Shown here piece after piece: positions 1 to 7,050 of a DNA stretch of 11,015 bases. The notes under the pieces were generated by a model. It saw only the letters and a list, made by a program, of their open reading frames with translations. It searched no databases and was not told the origin of the DNA. Position 1 is the first letter of the stretch. Each line of letters opens with the position of its first letter. This stretch comes from Methanobacteriota archaeon (GTDB lineage Archaea; Halobacteriota; Methanosarcinia; Methanosarcinales; Methanosarcinaceae), in assembly GCA_030837265.1 (NCBI GenBank), contig JAUPKV010000167.1, forward strand, positions 1 to 11,015, read 5' to 3'. The translations under genes and the position numbers were made by a program.

Positions 1-90
1 AATGTCCAGAAGTACTTACAGAAAAATAATGTCTTTATACAATAAATATAAGAGTAAATTTATTAATATTTGAATGATGAGATTAGATTT

Positions 91-105
91 GTAAAAATAT
101 AACAG
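91..105 (+). promoter_or_regulatory. candidate TATA box for the DUF21 protein gene
   Basis: An A/T-only stretch, AAAAATATAA, lies about 65-100 bp before the possible start codons at 170 and 194. This is a plausible archaeal TATA box with a short leader. The octamer TAGGCTTA occurs twice in the leader (120-127 and 157-164), and TCTAAG (140-145) can pair with CTTAGA (161-166). The whole area is A/T rich, so the call is weak. Confidence 0.3.
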
Positions 106-169
106 ATTAAACATTTAACTAGGCTTAAATATTAGTTAGTCTAAGGCATTTTCGATTAGGCTTAGATGA

Positions 170-1375
170 ATGTATAAGAGGCTAAGACTCACAATGAATG
201 GAATATTTACATGGATACTAATTATACTCTGCCTGATCCAGTCCGCAATATTCTCAGGATTGACAATCGGATTTTTTGGCCTTGGGCGACTTAAGCTTGA
301 AATCGAGGCCGAAGCAGGCAATAAAGAGGCTATCAAAATTCTGCATATCCGAAGAGATTCCAATTTTCTGCTTACTACATTAGTCTGGGGGAACGTAGGT
401 GTAAATGTACTGATTGCTCTGCTTACGGACTCCGTACTGACAGGAGCCTCAGCTTTCCTCTTCTCTACCTTTGTTATCACCTGCTTTGGAGAAATTGCGC
501 CCCAGGCTTATTTCTCTCGAAATGCTCTCTCCCTTGGATCAAAACTAACCCCTCTCGTCCACTTGTACCAGTTTATCCTTTATCCCGTAGCCAAACCAAC
601 AGCCCTTATTCTGGACTGGTGGCTTGGAAAGGAAAAACTTGAGCTTTTCAAGGAGCAGGCTGTGATGATAATGCTTGAAAAGCACATAGAATCCGGAAAA
701 TCCGATATAAGCGCTTTTGAGGGTATAGGAGCCCTGAATTTTCTTACCATTGATGACGTTAATATTTCTGATGAAGGCTCTATAATAGACCCAAGAAGTA
801 TAATTTCTCTACCAGTTGAAAATGGCCGGCCGGTTTTTCCTCCTTTTAAAAGGGAACCATCTGATCCCTTCTTGCAGAAGATAGAAGCTTCGGGGAAAAA
901 ATGGGTAGTCATTACCAGCCCTAGTGGCGAGCCTGTTATGGTGCTCGATGCGGACCATTTCCTCAGGGATGCGGTCTACAAGAGAGGCCCGTTTATTCCG
1001 TTATCTTACTGCCATTTCCCTGTTTTGGTGACATCTCCGAAAACAAGGCTTGAGGGAGTAATCCGGCAGTTTAAAGTGTATCCGCAGGATCCAGAAGATG
1101 ACGTAATCGATCAGGATCTGATTCTCTACTGGAGTGTGGAAAAAAGGATTCTAACAGGTTCGGACATTCTGGGGCGTCTACTCCGTGGAATTGTAGTGGA
1201 ATGTGAGGGAACAACAGAATGTGAAAGACCTGCTCCGACTTCCAGAACTGAAGCCCTTAGAAGGACAACTTTAAGAAGAAAAATTCGAAAAGAAAGTGAT
1301 GAGCAGGGACAGGAGTATGAGCAGTGGCAAGATTTTGTGTCGGGAAAGGAGAATAATCAGGAAAAGGAGATGTGA
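170..1375 (+). CDS. DUF21/CNNM-type (CorC-HlyC-like) membrane protein
   Basis: A 401-residue membrane protein of the DUF21 (CNNM transmembrane) family. Family members are linked to divalent cation, mainly magnesium, transport or sensing; the substrate here is not shown by the sequence. Residues about 9-150 hold three or four hydrophobic segments with family marks: SGLTIGFFGL near residue 30, a GNVGVNVLIALLTD segment near 75, and GEIAPQAYFSRNAL near 105. A cytoplasmic part follows (about 155-340) where a CBS pair would sit; it is poorly conserved and I cannot be certain it binds a nucleotide. The last 60 residues are charged (many R, K, E, Q). Two starts are possible: 170, and 194 (MNGIFTW), which has AGAGG 12 bases upstream and puts the first membrane segment almost at the N terminus. 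I keep the longer form but think 194 is at least as likely. It converges on the nitroreductase gene, leaving 22 bp between them. Confidence 0.8.
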   Translation: MYKRLRLTMNGIFTWILIILCLIQSAIFSGLTIGFFGLGRLKLEIEAEAGNKEAIKILHIRRDSNFLLTTLVWGNVGVNVLIALLTDSVLTGASAFLFSTFVITCFGEIAPQAYFSRNALSLGSKLTPLVHLYQFILYPVAKPTALILDWWLGKEKLELFKEQAVMIMLEKHIESGKSDISAFEGIGALNFLTIDDVNISDEGSIIDPRSIISLPVENGRPVFPPFKREPSDPFLQKIEASGKKWVVITSPSGEPVMVLDADHFLRDAVYKRGPFIPLSYCHFPVLVTSPKTRLEGVIRQFKVYPQDPEDDVIDQDLILYWSVEKRILTGSDILGRLLRGIVVECEGTTECERPAPTSRTEALRRTTLRRKIRKESDEQGQEYEQWQDFVSGKENNQEKEM

Positions 1376-1412
1376 GCATATGAAAGGCCCTGAATTATTA
1401 TTCTTCATATGC
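1376..1412. terminator. shared hairpin between two convergent genes
   Basis: GCATATGAA (1376-1384) and TTCATATGC (1404-1412) form a perfect 9-bp inverted repeat with a 19-base loop. It starts directly after the stop codon of the DUF21 gene, and its right arm lies in the last codons of the oppositely oriented nitroreductase gene. A role as a two-way transcription stop or mRNA 3'-end structure is an inference from position; there is no long T-run on either side. Confidence 0.4.
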
Positions 1413-3080
1413 TGGCAGAGTTATTACGCCTATTTCCTGAAGTAGTGAGCCAACAGTGAAATGGTAGAGATCCTGGTACTCAAGCCCTTTCAGATCTATG
1501 GTTTCATGTACCGGATCATCAAAAAAGCACCCTATCCCACAGCCTCTCAGGCCATGTGCTTCGGCTTCAAGGTAAAAAAGCTGGCCAAGAACTCCGCATT
1601 CCCAGAACAAATACGGATATATCCAGGATCCATATTTTTTAAGGGGTTCCTCGAATTCCGAGAGCATGCAGACAGTAAAACAGGCATCTGCAGCTTTTCT
1701 CTGACCGCAGGAAAGCTGGGCTGCGTAATTATATAATGTTTCTTCCATAAGCATATAAAACTCCAGGTCCGAAGGACAATGCTCAGGTTTTTCCCAGAGA
1801 AAATCCGGTCTAATAACCGATTTTAATTTCTCTTTTTCCCCAGGTTTGCGAAGGAACATATAAAGACCCGGGAGGAGATCCTTAACTCTATTTACAAACA
1901 GGAGCAGGTGAGTAAAGGGTCCGAATGGAAGTGTGGAAAAAATGGGATTTTCCTCAGGAATAGTCTTTTGCAGCATACGGTAAAAAGTTTCCTTTTCCAT
2001 ATATGCACTGTTGTCCATTTCAATAGCGCTTCTCCTTTGGCGAATAACTTTGCGCAGTGGAGACACTTTTAGATCAAACTCGGAGCCTGGCTTAATAATA
2101 GAATCGCTTATTGAAAGCTGCGTAAATGTCTGTGTTTCCGGGGTCCGCTCCTTCTCTTTCCCTAAATGAGCCGTTTCTGTCTTTCGGGTTGCTGAGTCAG
2201 CTTTTTCTATACCTGTCCATTCAACATGTTTCGGACTTAAAACATTAGGTGTCCCTTCCCAGGAAATGTTTTTAAAAGCAGAAATTGCCGCAGAAGAAAG
2301 TTTACCTCTTGTACAGGTTTCTCCTGCCGGATAGATCGCAAGCAGACATGCAGGTTCTTCTTTCTCAGGTCCACTTCTTCCGGACATCCCAAGGAGTTCT
2401 GAAAGTTCCTCTGAACCCATATCCGCAAGAAGGCTGGTTTTCCAGCCAAGTCCGGCAGCGGCAAATGTCAGTGCAGCAATGGCGTGCCCTATATCATGGT
2501 TGGCATATCTGAAAGCTCGAAGTCCGTATTTCCATGAGACTCTCCAGTAGATTGAGGTCAGACCCACAAAAAAGGTACCGTCGGGAAAGCCGGAACTTAG
2601 CAATTCCCAAATCTCCGGAGAAAATTCAGCTCTTAACTCCAGGGCGTGAGGTAAAGGTGTGTAATGGCATACGGAAGGACCTCTAAGTAATTTTTGGATG
2701 TGCTTGGAAAGGATGTACACTTCAGTCGGATGGAGGTTTCCACTTGACGGATTGACACGAAGAGGCCATTTCGTAGCACCCGCCTGTTTCCAGGCTGAGA
2801 TAGCAAAGCTGTCAAAAAAAAGTTTGGAAATATTTTCTTTATTCGGCTCCGAAGACTTGATCGACTCTGGTGAGAACGCTTGCTCGTAGGCAGGAAATTT
2901 TTCTAACTCTATTTGCTCTTTACTCCATCTATCGAGAAGTAAGAGTTGAGTTCCGGAATAATTCAAAAACAGATCCGGTTTGTTTAACATATCAAGGAAC
3001 AAAGGACGCGGAGCAAAAGCCTTGAAGTTGTGCTTGCTTGCCTGATGATAAGCTATAATAGTTTCAAATTCTTCGTTCAT
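1398..3080 (-). CDS. SagB-type dehydrogenase, two nitroreductase domains
   Basis: A 560-residue FMN-dependent oxidoreductase of the nitroreductase superfamily, SagB/ThcOx branch. The N-terminal domain (about 1-270) starts with the branch's usual opening (YHQASKHNF at 11-19, then a GTQ segment) and has the flavin-site motif RVNPSSGNLHPTE at 108-120 and a conserved FRYANHDIGHA stretch near 195. A second nitroreductase domain (about 335-555) begins with a basic RQRRSA motif and ends in a Gly/Cys-rich HGLRGCGIGCFFDD stretch. A variable linker joins them. In bacteria SagB oxidises azolines in ribosomally made peptides such as streptolysin S; no YcaO cyclodehydratase or precursor peptide gene is visible here, so the substrate is unknown. 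GGGTGA at 3087-3092 is six bases ahead of the ATG and settles the start. The gene appears to be transcribed alone: the next gene upstream has its own terminator-like hairpin. Confidence 0.85.
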   Translation of the reverse strand: MNEEFETIIAYHQASKHNFKAFAPRPLFLDMLNKPDLFLNYSGTQLLLLDRWSKEQIELEKFPAYEQAFSPESIKSSEPNKENISKLFFDSFAISAWKQAGATKWPLRVNPSSGNLHPTEVYILSKHIQKLLRGPSVCHYTPLPHALELRAEFSPEIWELLSSGFPDGTFFVGLTSIYWRVSWKYGLRAFRYANHDIGHAIAALTFAAAGLGWKTSLLADMGSEELSELLGMSGRSGPEKEEPACLLAIYPAGETCTRGKLSSAAISAFKNISWEGTPNVLSPKHVEWTGIEKADSATRKTETAHLGKEKERTPETQTFTQLSISDSIIKPGSEFDLKVSPLRKVIRQRRSAIEMDNSAYMEKETFYRMLQKTIPEENPIFSTLPFGPFTHLLLFVNRVKDLLPGLYMFLRKPGEKEKLKSVIRPDFLWEKPEHCPSDLEFYMLMEETLYNYAAQLSCGQRKAADACFTVCMLSEFEEPLKKYGSWIYPYLFWECGVLGQLFYLEAEAHGLRGCGIGCFFDDPVHETIDLKGLEYQDLYHFTVGSLLQEIGVITLPAYEE

Positions 3081-3086
3081 AACAAG

Positions 3087-3092
3087 TCACCC
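3087..3092 (-). promoter_or_regulatory. ribosome binding site of the nitroreductase gene
   Basis: GGGTGA on the minus strand, six bases ahead of the ATG at 3080, matches the archaeal 16S rRNA 3' end well and decides the start. Confidence 0.7.
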
Positions 3093-3173
3093 GCCAATAA
3101 ATAATCAATAAATAACTTAGAAATCTCGAATCCAGCCTGTGATACATGCTGACAACCATTAAGATATACGCCT

Positions 3174-3187
3174 GAAAATATAAATGA
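3174..3187 (-). promoter_or_regulatory. candidate TATA box of the nitroreductase gene
   Basis: On the minus strand the motif TCATTTATATTTTC lies about 95-105 bp ahead of the start codon, giving a predicted leader near 70 bases. The box overlaps the edge of a 7-bp inverted repeat (GAATGCT 3186-3192, AGCATTC 3209-3215) that could be an operator. Confidence 0.4.
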
Positions 3188-3225
3188 ATGCTTCAACAGT
3201 AACAAATGAGCATTCGTCTGAAGTT

Positions 3226-3242
3226 AAAAAAGCACACTGTGC
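3226..3242 (-). terminator. hairpin plus T6 after the DUF92 gene
   Basis: Nine bases after the DUF92 stop codon, the minus strand reads GCACAGTGTGC (5-bp arms, one-base loop) directly followed by TTTTTT. Oligo-T runs stop archaeal RNA polymerase and the short stem adds to it, so this is a good 3' end. It separates the DUF92 gene from the downstream nitroreductase gene on the same strand. Confidence 0.55.
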
Positions 3243-3250
3243 ATTTATCT

Positions 3251-4624
3251 TTAAAAAATTGCAGCTATAAGGATATACATTAGTAATGAAAAGCCAGCCC
3301 CTGCAAAAGTTGCCAGGAAATTTACTCCGCTATTTGAGAGGAGGCCATTTTTCTGAAGTGTAGCCCCAAGTAAGCTGTCCATGTTTGTGCCAAAAAAACC
3401 TCCTGCTGTCGCAATAACAACTGAAAGCAGAAGGTTATCTGAGATTCCAAGGAAATAGGCAAGCAGCCCAATTATTGCCGAACCTAGAATTGAAGCAAAT
3501 TCTCCAAGCAAGGAAACTGCCCCATCCTCACCAGGTTTTGCAAATTTAAGAGTTGTGATCATTCTTGGCCTTTCTTTGGCTGTTGTTCCGATTTCACTCG
3601 CAAGAGTATCCCCGGTAGCCGTTGCAACTGTACCCAGATATGCATAAATGATCGGAAGACTATGTTCAGAAAATACCCCATATGCTACAGCCAATACGAG
3701 AGCTGCTGTACTGTTTGAAAATACATTTTCGTAGCTCCTGATTCCTTCTTTGGACTGTGCGATCCCTATTGACTTCTTATATTTATATTTGTATCTGGTA
3801 AACCCACCTCCCAATATAAAAAACGTAAGTAAAAGCAAGAACCAGGGAAGCCCGCTAAAAACAATTATCAGGACTCCAAGGAGGGCTGCGCTCAATAGAG
3901 CCGAGACGTCGGCAATTTTTGCCCTGTGAGCCAGCACGCCCAGGATAAATGAGAAAACCAGGGCTATAAACGTATTCTCTGCAGGGACAAAGTACCTGAA
4001 CTCTTCGAAAATCCACATCGCCATTCCCGCACCCAGAGGTACTGAGATATTTTTATCGATTTTGGAAGGGATTGACTCAAAAAGGGATCCAGTAACAGCT
4101 CCGATAACAGCTATGAAGAAAACCAGATTATACGAAATCGAGAGATTTTGCCAGAATACTACCCAGCCAGCTGCAATAAATGCTGCAGCAATACGAATTC
4201 CCAGAAATACCGAGCCCCACATTATTGAGAAACTTTTCTTTTTAAGCCGGCTCCTTCTTGATTCAAAATCCGATAATTGGCTTGTTTCCGAAAAAAAAGA
4301 ATTGTGGTTTCCCACTATCGCAATTGCAAAAGCAGCAAGCGCTATGTAGAAAGGATAAGAATACGCAGAACCTCCCATAACAATAGAAAAAAGCAGCATT
4401 AGAGACAACGAAAAATAAAGACTAATGACATCTCTGCTGTGGGAGACATAATTTTCTGAAAACCTTGTACCCAGGAAGAGTAGGACTGAAATTAGGAAAA
4501 GAAGAGTCACCCCTGCAAAAGGAGATATTAGAATGAACAGGATATATATAATATACATCACAGGAACCCCATGTAAGGAAATCCTGTTATTAAGAGGCAG
4601 GGGAGCTCTGTTCATATAGGCCAT
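3251..4624 (-). CDS. DUF92 family membrane protein (TIGR00297 type)
   Basis: A very hydrophobic 457-residue protein with roughly ten or more membrane segments. The C-terminal half (about 200-457) is a DUF92 domain, recognisable from GTVATATGDTLASEIGTTAK near 335, then KPGEDGAVSLLGEFAS and a GGFFGTNMDSLLGATLQ stretch near 408, with the Asp, Ser and Glu residues typical of the family. The best known DUF92 proteins, VTE6 of plants and cyanobacteria, are phytyl-phosphate kinases; archaeal members are thought of as possible isoprenoid-phosphate enzymes, but that is not proven. The N-terminal 190 residues are extra membrane segments beyond the domain of about 250 residues seen in short homologues. 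Reading starts at ATG 4624, but no clear ribosome binding site precedes it; the second Met, three codons in, is no better. It is transcribed away from superoxide dismutase, with 599 bp between them. Confidence 0.75.
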   Translation of the reverse strand: MAYMNRAPLPLNNRISLHGVPVMYIIYILFILISPFAGVTLLFLISVLLFLGTRFSENYVSHSRDVISLYFSLSLMLLFSIVMGGSAYSYPFYIALAAFAIAIVGNHNSFFSETSQLSDFESRRSRLKKKSFSIMWGSVFLGIRIAAAFIAAGWVVFWQNLSISYNLVFFIAVIGAVTGSLFESIPSKIDKNISVPLGAGMAMWIFEEFRYFVPAENTFIALVFSFILGVLAHRAKIADVSALLSAALLGVLIIVFSGLPWFLLLLTFFILGGGFTRYKYKYKKSIGIAQSKEGIRSYENVFSNSTAALVLAVAYGVFSEHSLPIIYAYLGTVATATGDTLASEIGTTAKERPRMITTLKFAKPGEDGAVSLLGEFASILGSAIIGLLAYFLGISDNLLLSVVIATAGGFFGTNMDSLLGATLQKNGLLSNSGVNFLATFAGAGFSLLMYILIAAIF

Positions 4625-4887
4625 CTTTTTATGCTGATTCGGAGAAACTAATTGAATTGTTTAATTCATGTGTAACTATTTTCTTCACTGTCGTTATCAA
4701 TAATGTACCTAAAATAAGTTCGTACACACCATTATAATCTACTCTGAAGAACTGACCAAAAACATCTTTATCATTATAAAATTGGAAGGATTAACATATC
4801 TAAGCTCTATCAAGTTGTTAAATATTCCGGTCTCATGGGATTACAGTAAACTAATTTTTTTAAGATTCTTTTAGTGAAGAGATAAAA

Positions 4888-4897
4888 TTTATATAAA
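4888..4897 (+). promoter_or_regulatory. TATA-like box far ahead of superoxide dismutase
   Basis: TTTATATAAA is a near-perfect palindromic archaeal TATA box, but it lies some 330 bp before the superoxide dismutase start. It would give either a very long leader or a separate non-coding transcript; being palindromic it could also face left. Confidence 0.3.
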
Positions 4898-5037
4898 TAA
4901 AAAATCCCGTTCTCTTATGCAATTATAAAATTATTTTGTTAAGAGGGTAAATTATATTTGCTGCTTTACTTTTTTATAAATTTTCACCTTTTATCTTTAA
5001 ATAGGTTCGAGATATAATTATATTCTGCACTTTTATT

Positions 5038-5047
5038 GCCATATGGC
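5038..5047. promoter_or_regulatory. palindrome GCCATATGGC, possible operator
   Basis: A perfect 10-bp palindrome about 40 bp upstream of the presumed superoxide dismutase TATA box. It is one of the few GC-containing words in an A/T background. A regulator binding site is an inference from symmetry and position. Confidence 0.35.
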
Positions 5048-5061
5048 GATTAATACCTAAT

Positions 5062-5069
5062 TGACGTCA
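5062..5069. promoter_or_regulatory. palindrome TGACGTCA, possible operator
   Basis: A perfect 8-bp palindrome that ends 17 bp before the TATA-like box of superoxide dismutase, a typical place for an archaeal activator site. No regulator is encoded next to it, so the partner is unknown. Confidence 0.35.
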
Positions 5070-5086
5070 TAAAACAGTGCAACAGT

Positions 5087-5100
5087 TTAATATATAAATT
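5087..5100 (+). promoter_or_regulatory. candidate TATA box of superoxide dismutase
   Basis: TTAATATATAAATT is a strong archaeal TATA-like motif. Transcription starting about 25 bp downstream would begin near 5122 and give a leader of about 100 bases that contains the hairpin over the ribosome binding site. Confidence 0.5.
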
Positions 5101-5198
5101 TCAATATGTGGTTAAGGGGAAATTGGTAGCAGGATTTGTAAATGGAGTTTTAATCGGCAAATGATTCGAGATTCCGAAATAAGTTCTGTAAAGCCGAT

Positions 5199-5218
5199 TT
5201 TTCTCCGATAGGAGAAGA
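5199..5218 (+). promoter_or_regulatory. hairpin that buries the ribosome binding site
   Basis: TTCTCC (5201-5206), loop GATA, GGAGAA (5211-5216) is a perfect 6-bp hairpin, stretched to 8 bp by a T-G and a T-A pair (5199-5200 with 5217-5218). The right arm is the ribosome binding site itself (GGAG 5211-5214). In the mRNA the site would be paired when this stem is closed, so the stem could lower or switch translation of superoxide dismutase. The pairing is seen; control is inferred. Confidence 0.55.
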
Positions 5219-5223
5219 TGACT

Positions 5224-5835
5224 ATGGCTAAAGAATTGTATAAATTACCGCCATTGAAATTTGGATATGCAGACCTGGAGCCTTATATATCTGAAGAACA
5301 ACTAAAGATCCACCACGATAAACATCATCAGGCTTATGTGACTAATGCAAATTCAATTATACAAATGATGGACAAAGCAAGAGCCGAAGGAACTGACTTT
5401 GATTATAAGGCAAATGCAAAAGCTCTGTCTTTTAACATCGGCGGCCATGTCCTTCATGATTATTTCTGGTGGGAAATGACTCCTGCAAGCAATGCAAGCA
5501 AGGAGGCCGTTGGCGAATTGGCTGAAGCAATCAAGCAGGACTTCGGAAATTTCGAGCGGTTTAAAAAGGAGTTCTCTCAGGTAGCATCAAGCGTTGAAGG
5601 TTCCGGATGGGCAGCATTGACTTTCTGCAAGGATACTCAAAGACTCATGATCATGCAGATAGAAAAGCACAACGTGAATTTGGTTCCGGATTATCCGATC
5701 ATTATGGACCTGGACGTTTGGGAACATGCTTATTATATCGATTATAAGAACGATCGGGCAAAGTTCATAGAAGGGTTCTGGAATATCATCAACTGGGAAG
5801 AACTCAACACTTACTTCAAGAAGATCCAGAAATAA
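5224..5835 (+). CDS. sod: superoxide dismutase, Fe/Mn family
   Basis: A complete Fe/Mn-family superoxide dismutase of 203 residues, converting superoxide to oxygen and hydrogen peroxide in the cytoplasm; in a strict anaerobe it protects oxygen-sensitive enzymes. Counting from the ATG at 5224, the four metal ligands are His30 ([11 protein letters not shown]), His78 (HVLHDYFWW), Asp164 and His168 (LDVWEHAYY). Tyr38 is the usual gateway tyrosine. The second-shell position is His149 (MQIEKHN), as in archaeal and mycobacterial enzymes, rather than the Gln of E. coli types; together with reports of an Fe enzyme in Methanosarcina barkeri this points to iron, or to a form accepting either metal. GGAG at 5211-5214 is 9 bases from this ATG but only 3 from an in-frame ATG at 5218, so I prefer 5224; starting at 5218 adds two residues. 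The gene stands alone, with a long upstream control region. Confidence 0.93.
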   Translation: MAKELYKLPPLKFGYADLEPYISEEQLKIHHDKHHQAYVTNANSIIQMMDKARAEGTDFDYKANAKALSFNIGGHVLHDYFWWEMTPASNASKEAVGELAEAIKQDFGNFERFKKEFSQVASSVEGSGWAALTFCKDTQRLMIMQIEKHNVNLVPDYPIIMDLDVWEHAYYIDYKNDRAKFIEGFWNIINWEELNTYFKKIQK

Positions 5836-5872
5836 TTGGGAAGTAATTCATTAATCTTTAAATTATCATACC

Positions 5873-5915
5873 TTCCGATTACAATTTTTGTCATAAAATA
5901 TTAAAGTAATCGGAA
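5873..5915. terminator. shared hairpin between superoxide dismutase and hydrolase
   Basis: TTCCGATTAC (5873-5882) and GTAATCGGAA (5906-5915) are perfect 10-bp inverted arms. The A/T-rich loop of 23 bases can pair further (T-run 5885-5889 with AAAA downstream). It sits between two convergent genes and is symmetric, so it can form in both transcripts. A terminator or 3'-end stabilising role is inferred. Confidence 0.5.
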
Positions 5916-5966
5916 TTCACACTATTTTTACAAAGCTCGTGCTAATCAAATCTGTTTTCAAAAAAA

Positions 5967-7019
5967 TCAAGAAAACCAGTTTCGGTTAAGTTCCTCTTCC
6001 GGATCTCCCTGTACACTTGCATTAACCTTGTAGTTTTCATCTTGGGTATCAAAAACAAACTTATAAAATGATTTAAAATAAGCCCAGTCTTCAAAATAAA
6101 GATTCCTGGCATCACTTAGGGTAACCGTAACATAACCGTTTTTCTCCGAGACCGAATAAACCGGGTAATCGATTTCCTGAATTACGCCATTCTGGTACAA
6201 TCTTCTTGCTCTTTCTATATATATAGAGGCATCAGGGATATTTCCTTCCACTGAGATTCTTTCTACATACTCACTTTTTTTAATCCCTGTCAGATAACTA
6301 ATTTCCAGGACTTTAAAGTGAGTAGAGTTAAAGGAGTAAGCAGTGATGAAATCGTCAAGTGATTCGGGATAGGTATTCTGATAACTTATCTCAGTTGCTT
6401 CGTCCTCGGAAATTTGTTTGACAAGAAAGGCTTTTGAAACTGGCGTTATCACCATCCAGATCAGCAGTATAAAAATCAGTGAAGCATACAATTTGTCATC
6501 TTTCCTTAATAAAGAAGCCAAAAATCCGTTTAACTGTCCGTCCGATTTATTTTTATTTTTTAAATATCCCATAATTACTATAAAAAAAGGTATTAAGGGA
6601 AGCAGATTTAGCAGAGGATCAAAAAAGTAAACTGCTCCAATAATGGATGAGTTTGTACTGAATGGGTATAAAGGGTGCATTTTCCATGTTGTAAGGTAGT
6701 CCAGGTAAACATGGGAAGATATGGATTCAAAACCTGCGACCGTAAAGAGCCAGTCCTTTGTTGCAAGCCATATAAGTAAAGTAACCAGAAAAACAAACAG
6801 AAGTGAGTGTGTGAACTCCCTGTGCCAGAATAAGTAGTAAAGCTGGTTTCTTGTCTCATGGCTAAGGCTATTACTAGCAGAGATAAATATGGAATAAGGT
6901 ATAAAATCTATATCCGGAAGAGCAGAAAGAAGAACCACGATTTTAAACTTGTTTCCTTTTAAGCCCAGGGCCAGGCCAATGAGAATACCGACTCCTAAGT
7001 GGGAAAGTGTGTTGACCAT
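5967..7019 (-). CDS. membrane-bound metal-dependent hydrolase, YdjM/DUF457 type
   Basis: A 350-residue membrane protein of the YdjM (DUF457) family of predicted metal-dependent hydrolases related to phospholipase C/P1 nuclease-like folds. The likely metal-binding residues are all present: Ser6-His7 at the N terminus, the PDID motif at 35-38, HREFTHS at 66-72, and SSHVYLDYLTTW at 101-112 with a following PLYPFS. Hydrophobic segments surround residues 8-20, 73-87, 125-150 and 175-195; the rest (about 210-350) is a soluble domain, probably outside the membrane, longer than in short YdjM proteins. The substrate is unknown; a lipid is often assumed. AGGA (7030-7033 on this strand), nine bases ahead, supports the ATG at 7019. 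It converges on superoxide dismutase and is divergent, over 31 bp, from the broken integrase. Confidence 0.82.
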   Translation of the reverse strand: MVNTLSHLGVGILIGLALGLKGNKFKIVVLLSALPDIDFIPYSIFISASNSLSHETRNQLYYLFWHREFTHSLLFVFLVTLLIWLATKDWLFTVAGFESISSHVYLDYLTTWKMHPLYPFSTNSSIIGAVYFFDPLLNLLPLIPFFIVIMGYLKNKNKSDGQLNGFLASLLRKDDKLYASLIFILLIWMVITPVSKAFLVKQISEDEATEISYQNTYPESLDDFITAYSFNSTHFKVLEISYLTGIKKSEYVERISVEGNIPDASIYIERARRLYQNGVIQEIDYPVYSVSEKNGYVTVTLSDARNLYFEDWAYFKSFYKFVFDTQDENYKVNASVQGDPEEELNRNWFS

Positions 7020-7050
7020 AATTCAGTATTCCTATAAATTATAATTTAAA

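Larger units (their letters stand above)
4625..5223. other. divergent intergenic region, 599 bp, no gene seen
   Basis: AT-rich DNA between the divergent DUF92 and superoxide dismutase genes. No open frame of interest is seen on either strand. It contains a TGAATT-GTTT-AATTCA hairpin in the DUF92 leader (4653-4668), a TATA-like TTTATATAAA facing right at 4888-4897, palindromes at 5038-5047 and 5062-5069, a second TATA-like box at 5087-5100, and a hairpin at 5199-5218. Possible minus-strand TATA boxes for DUF92 lie near 4731-4740 and 4772-4781 but are not distinctive. Confidence 0.6.
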
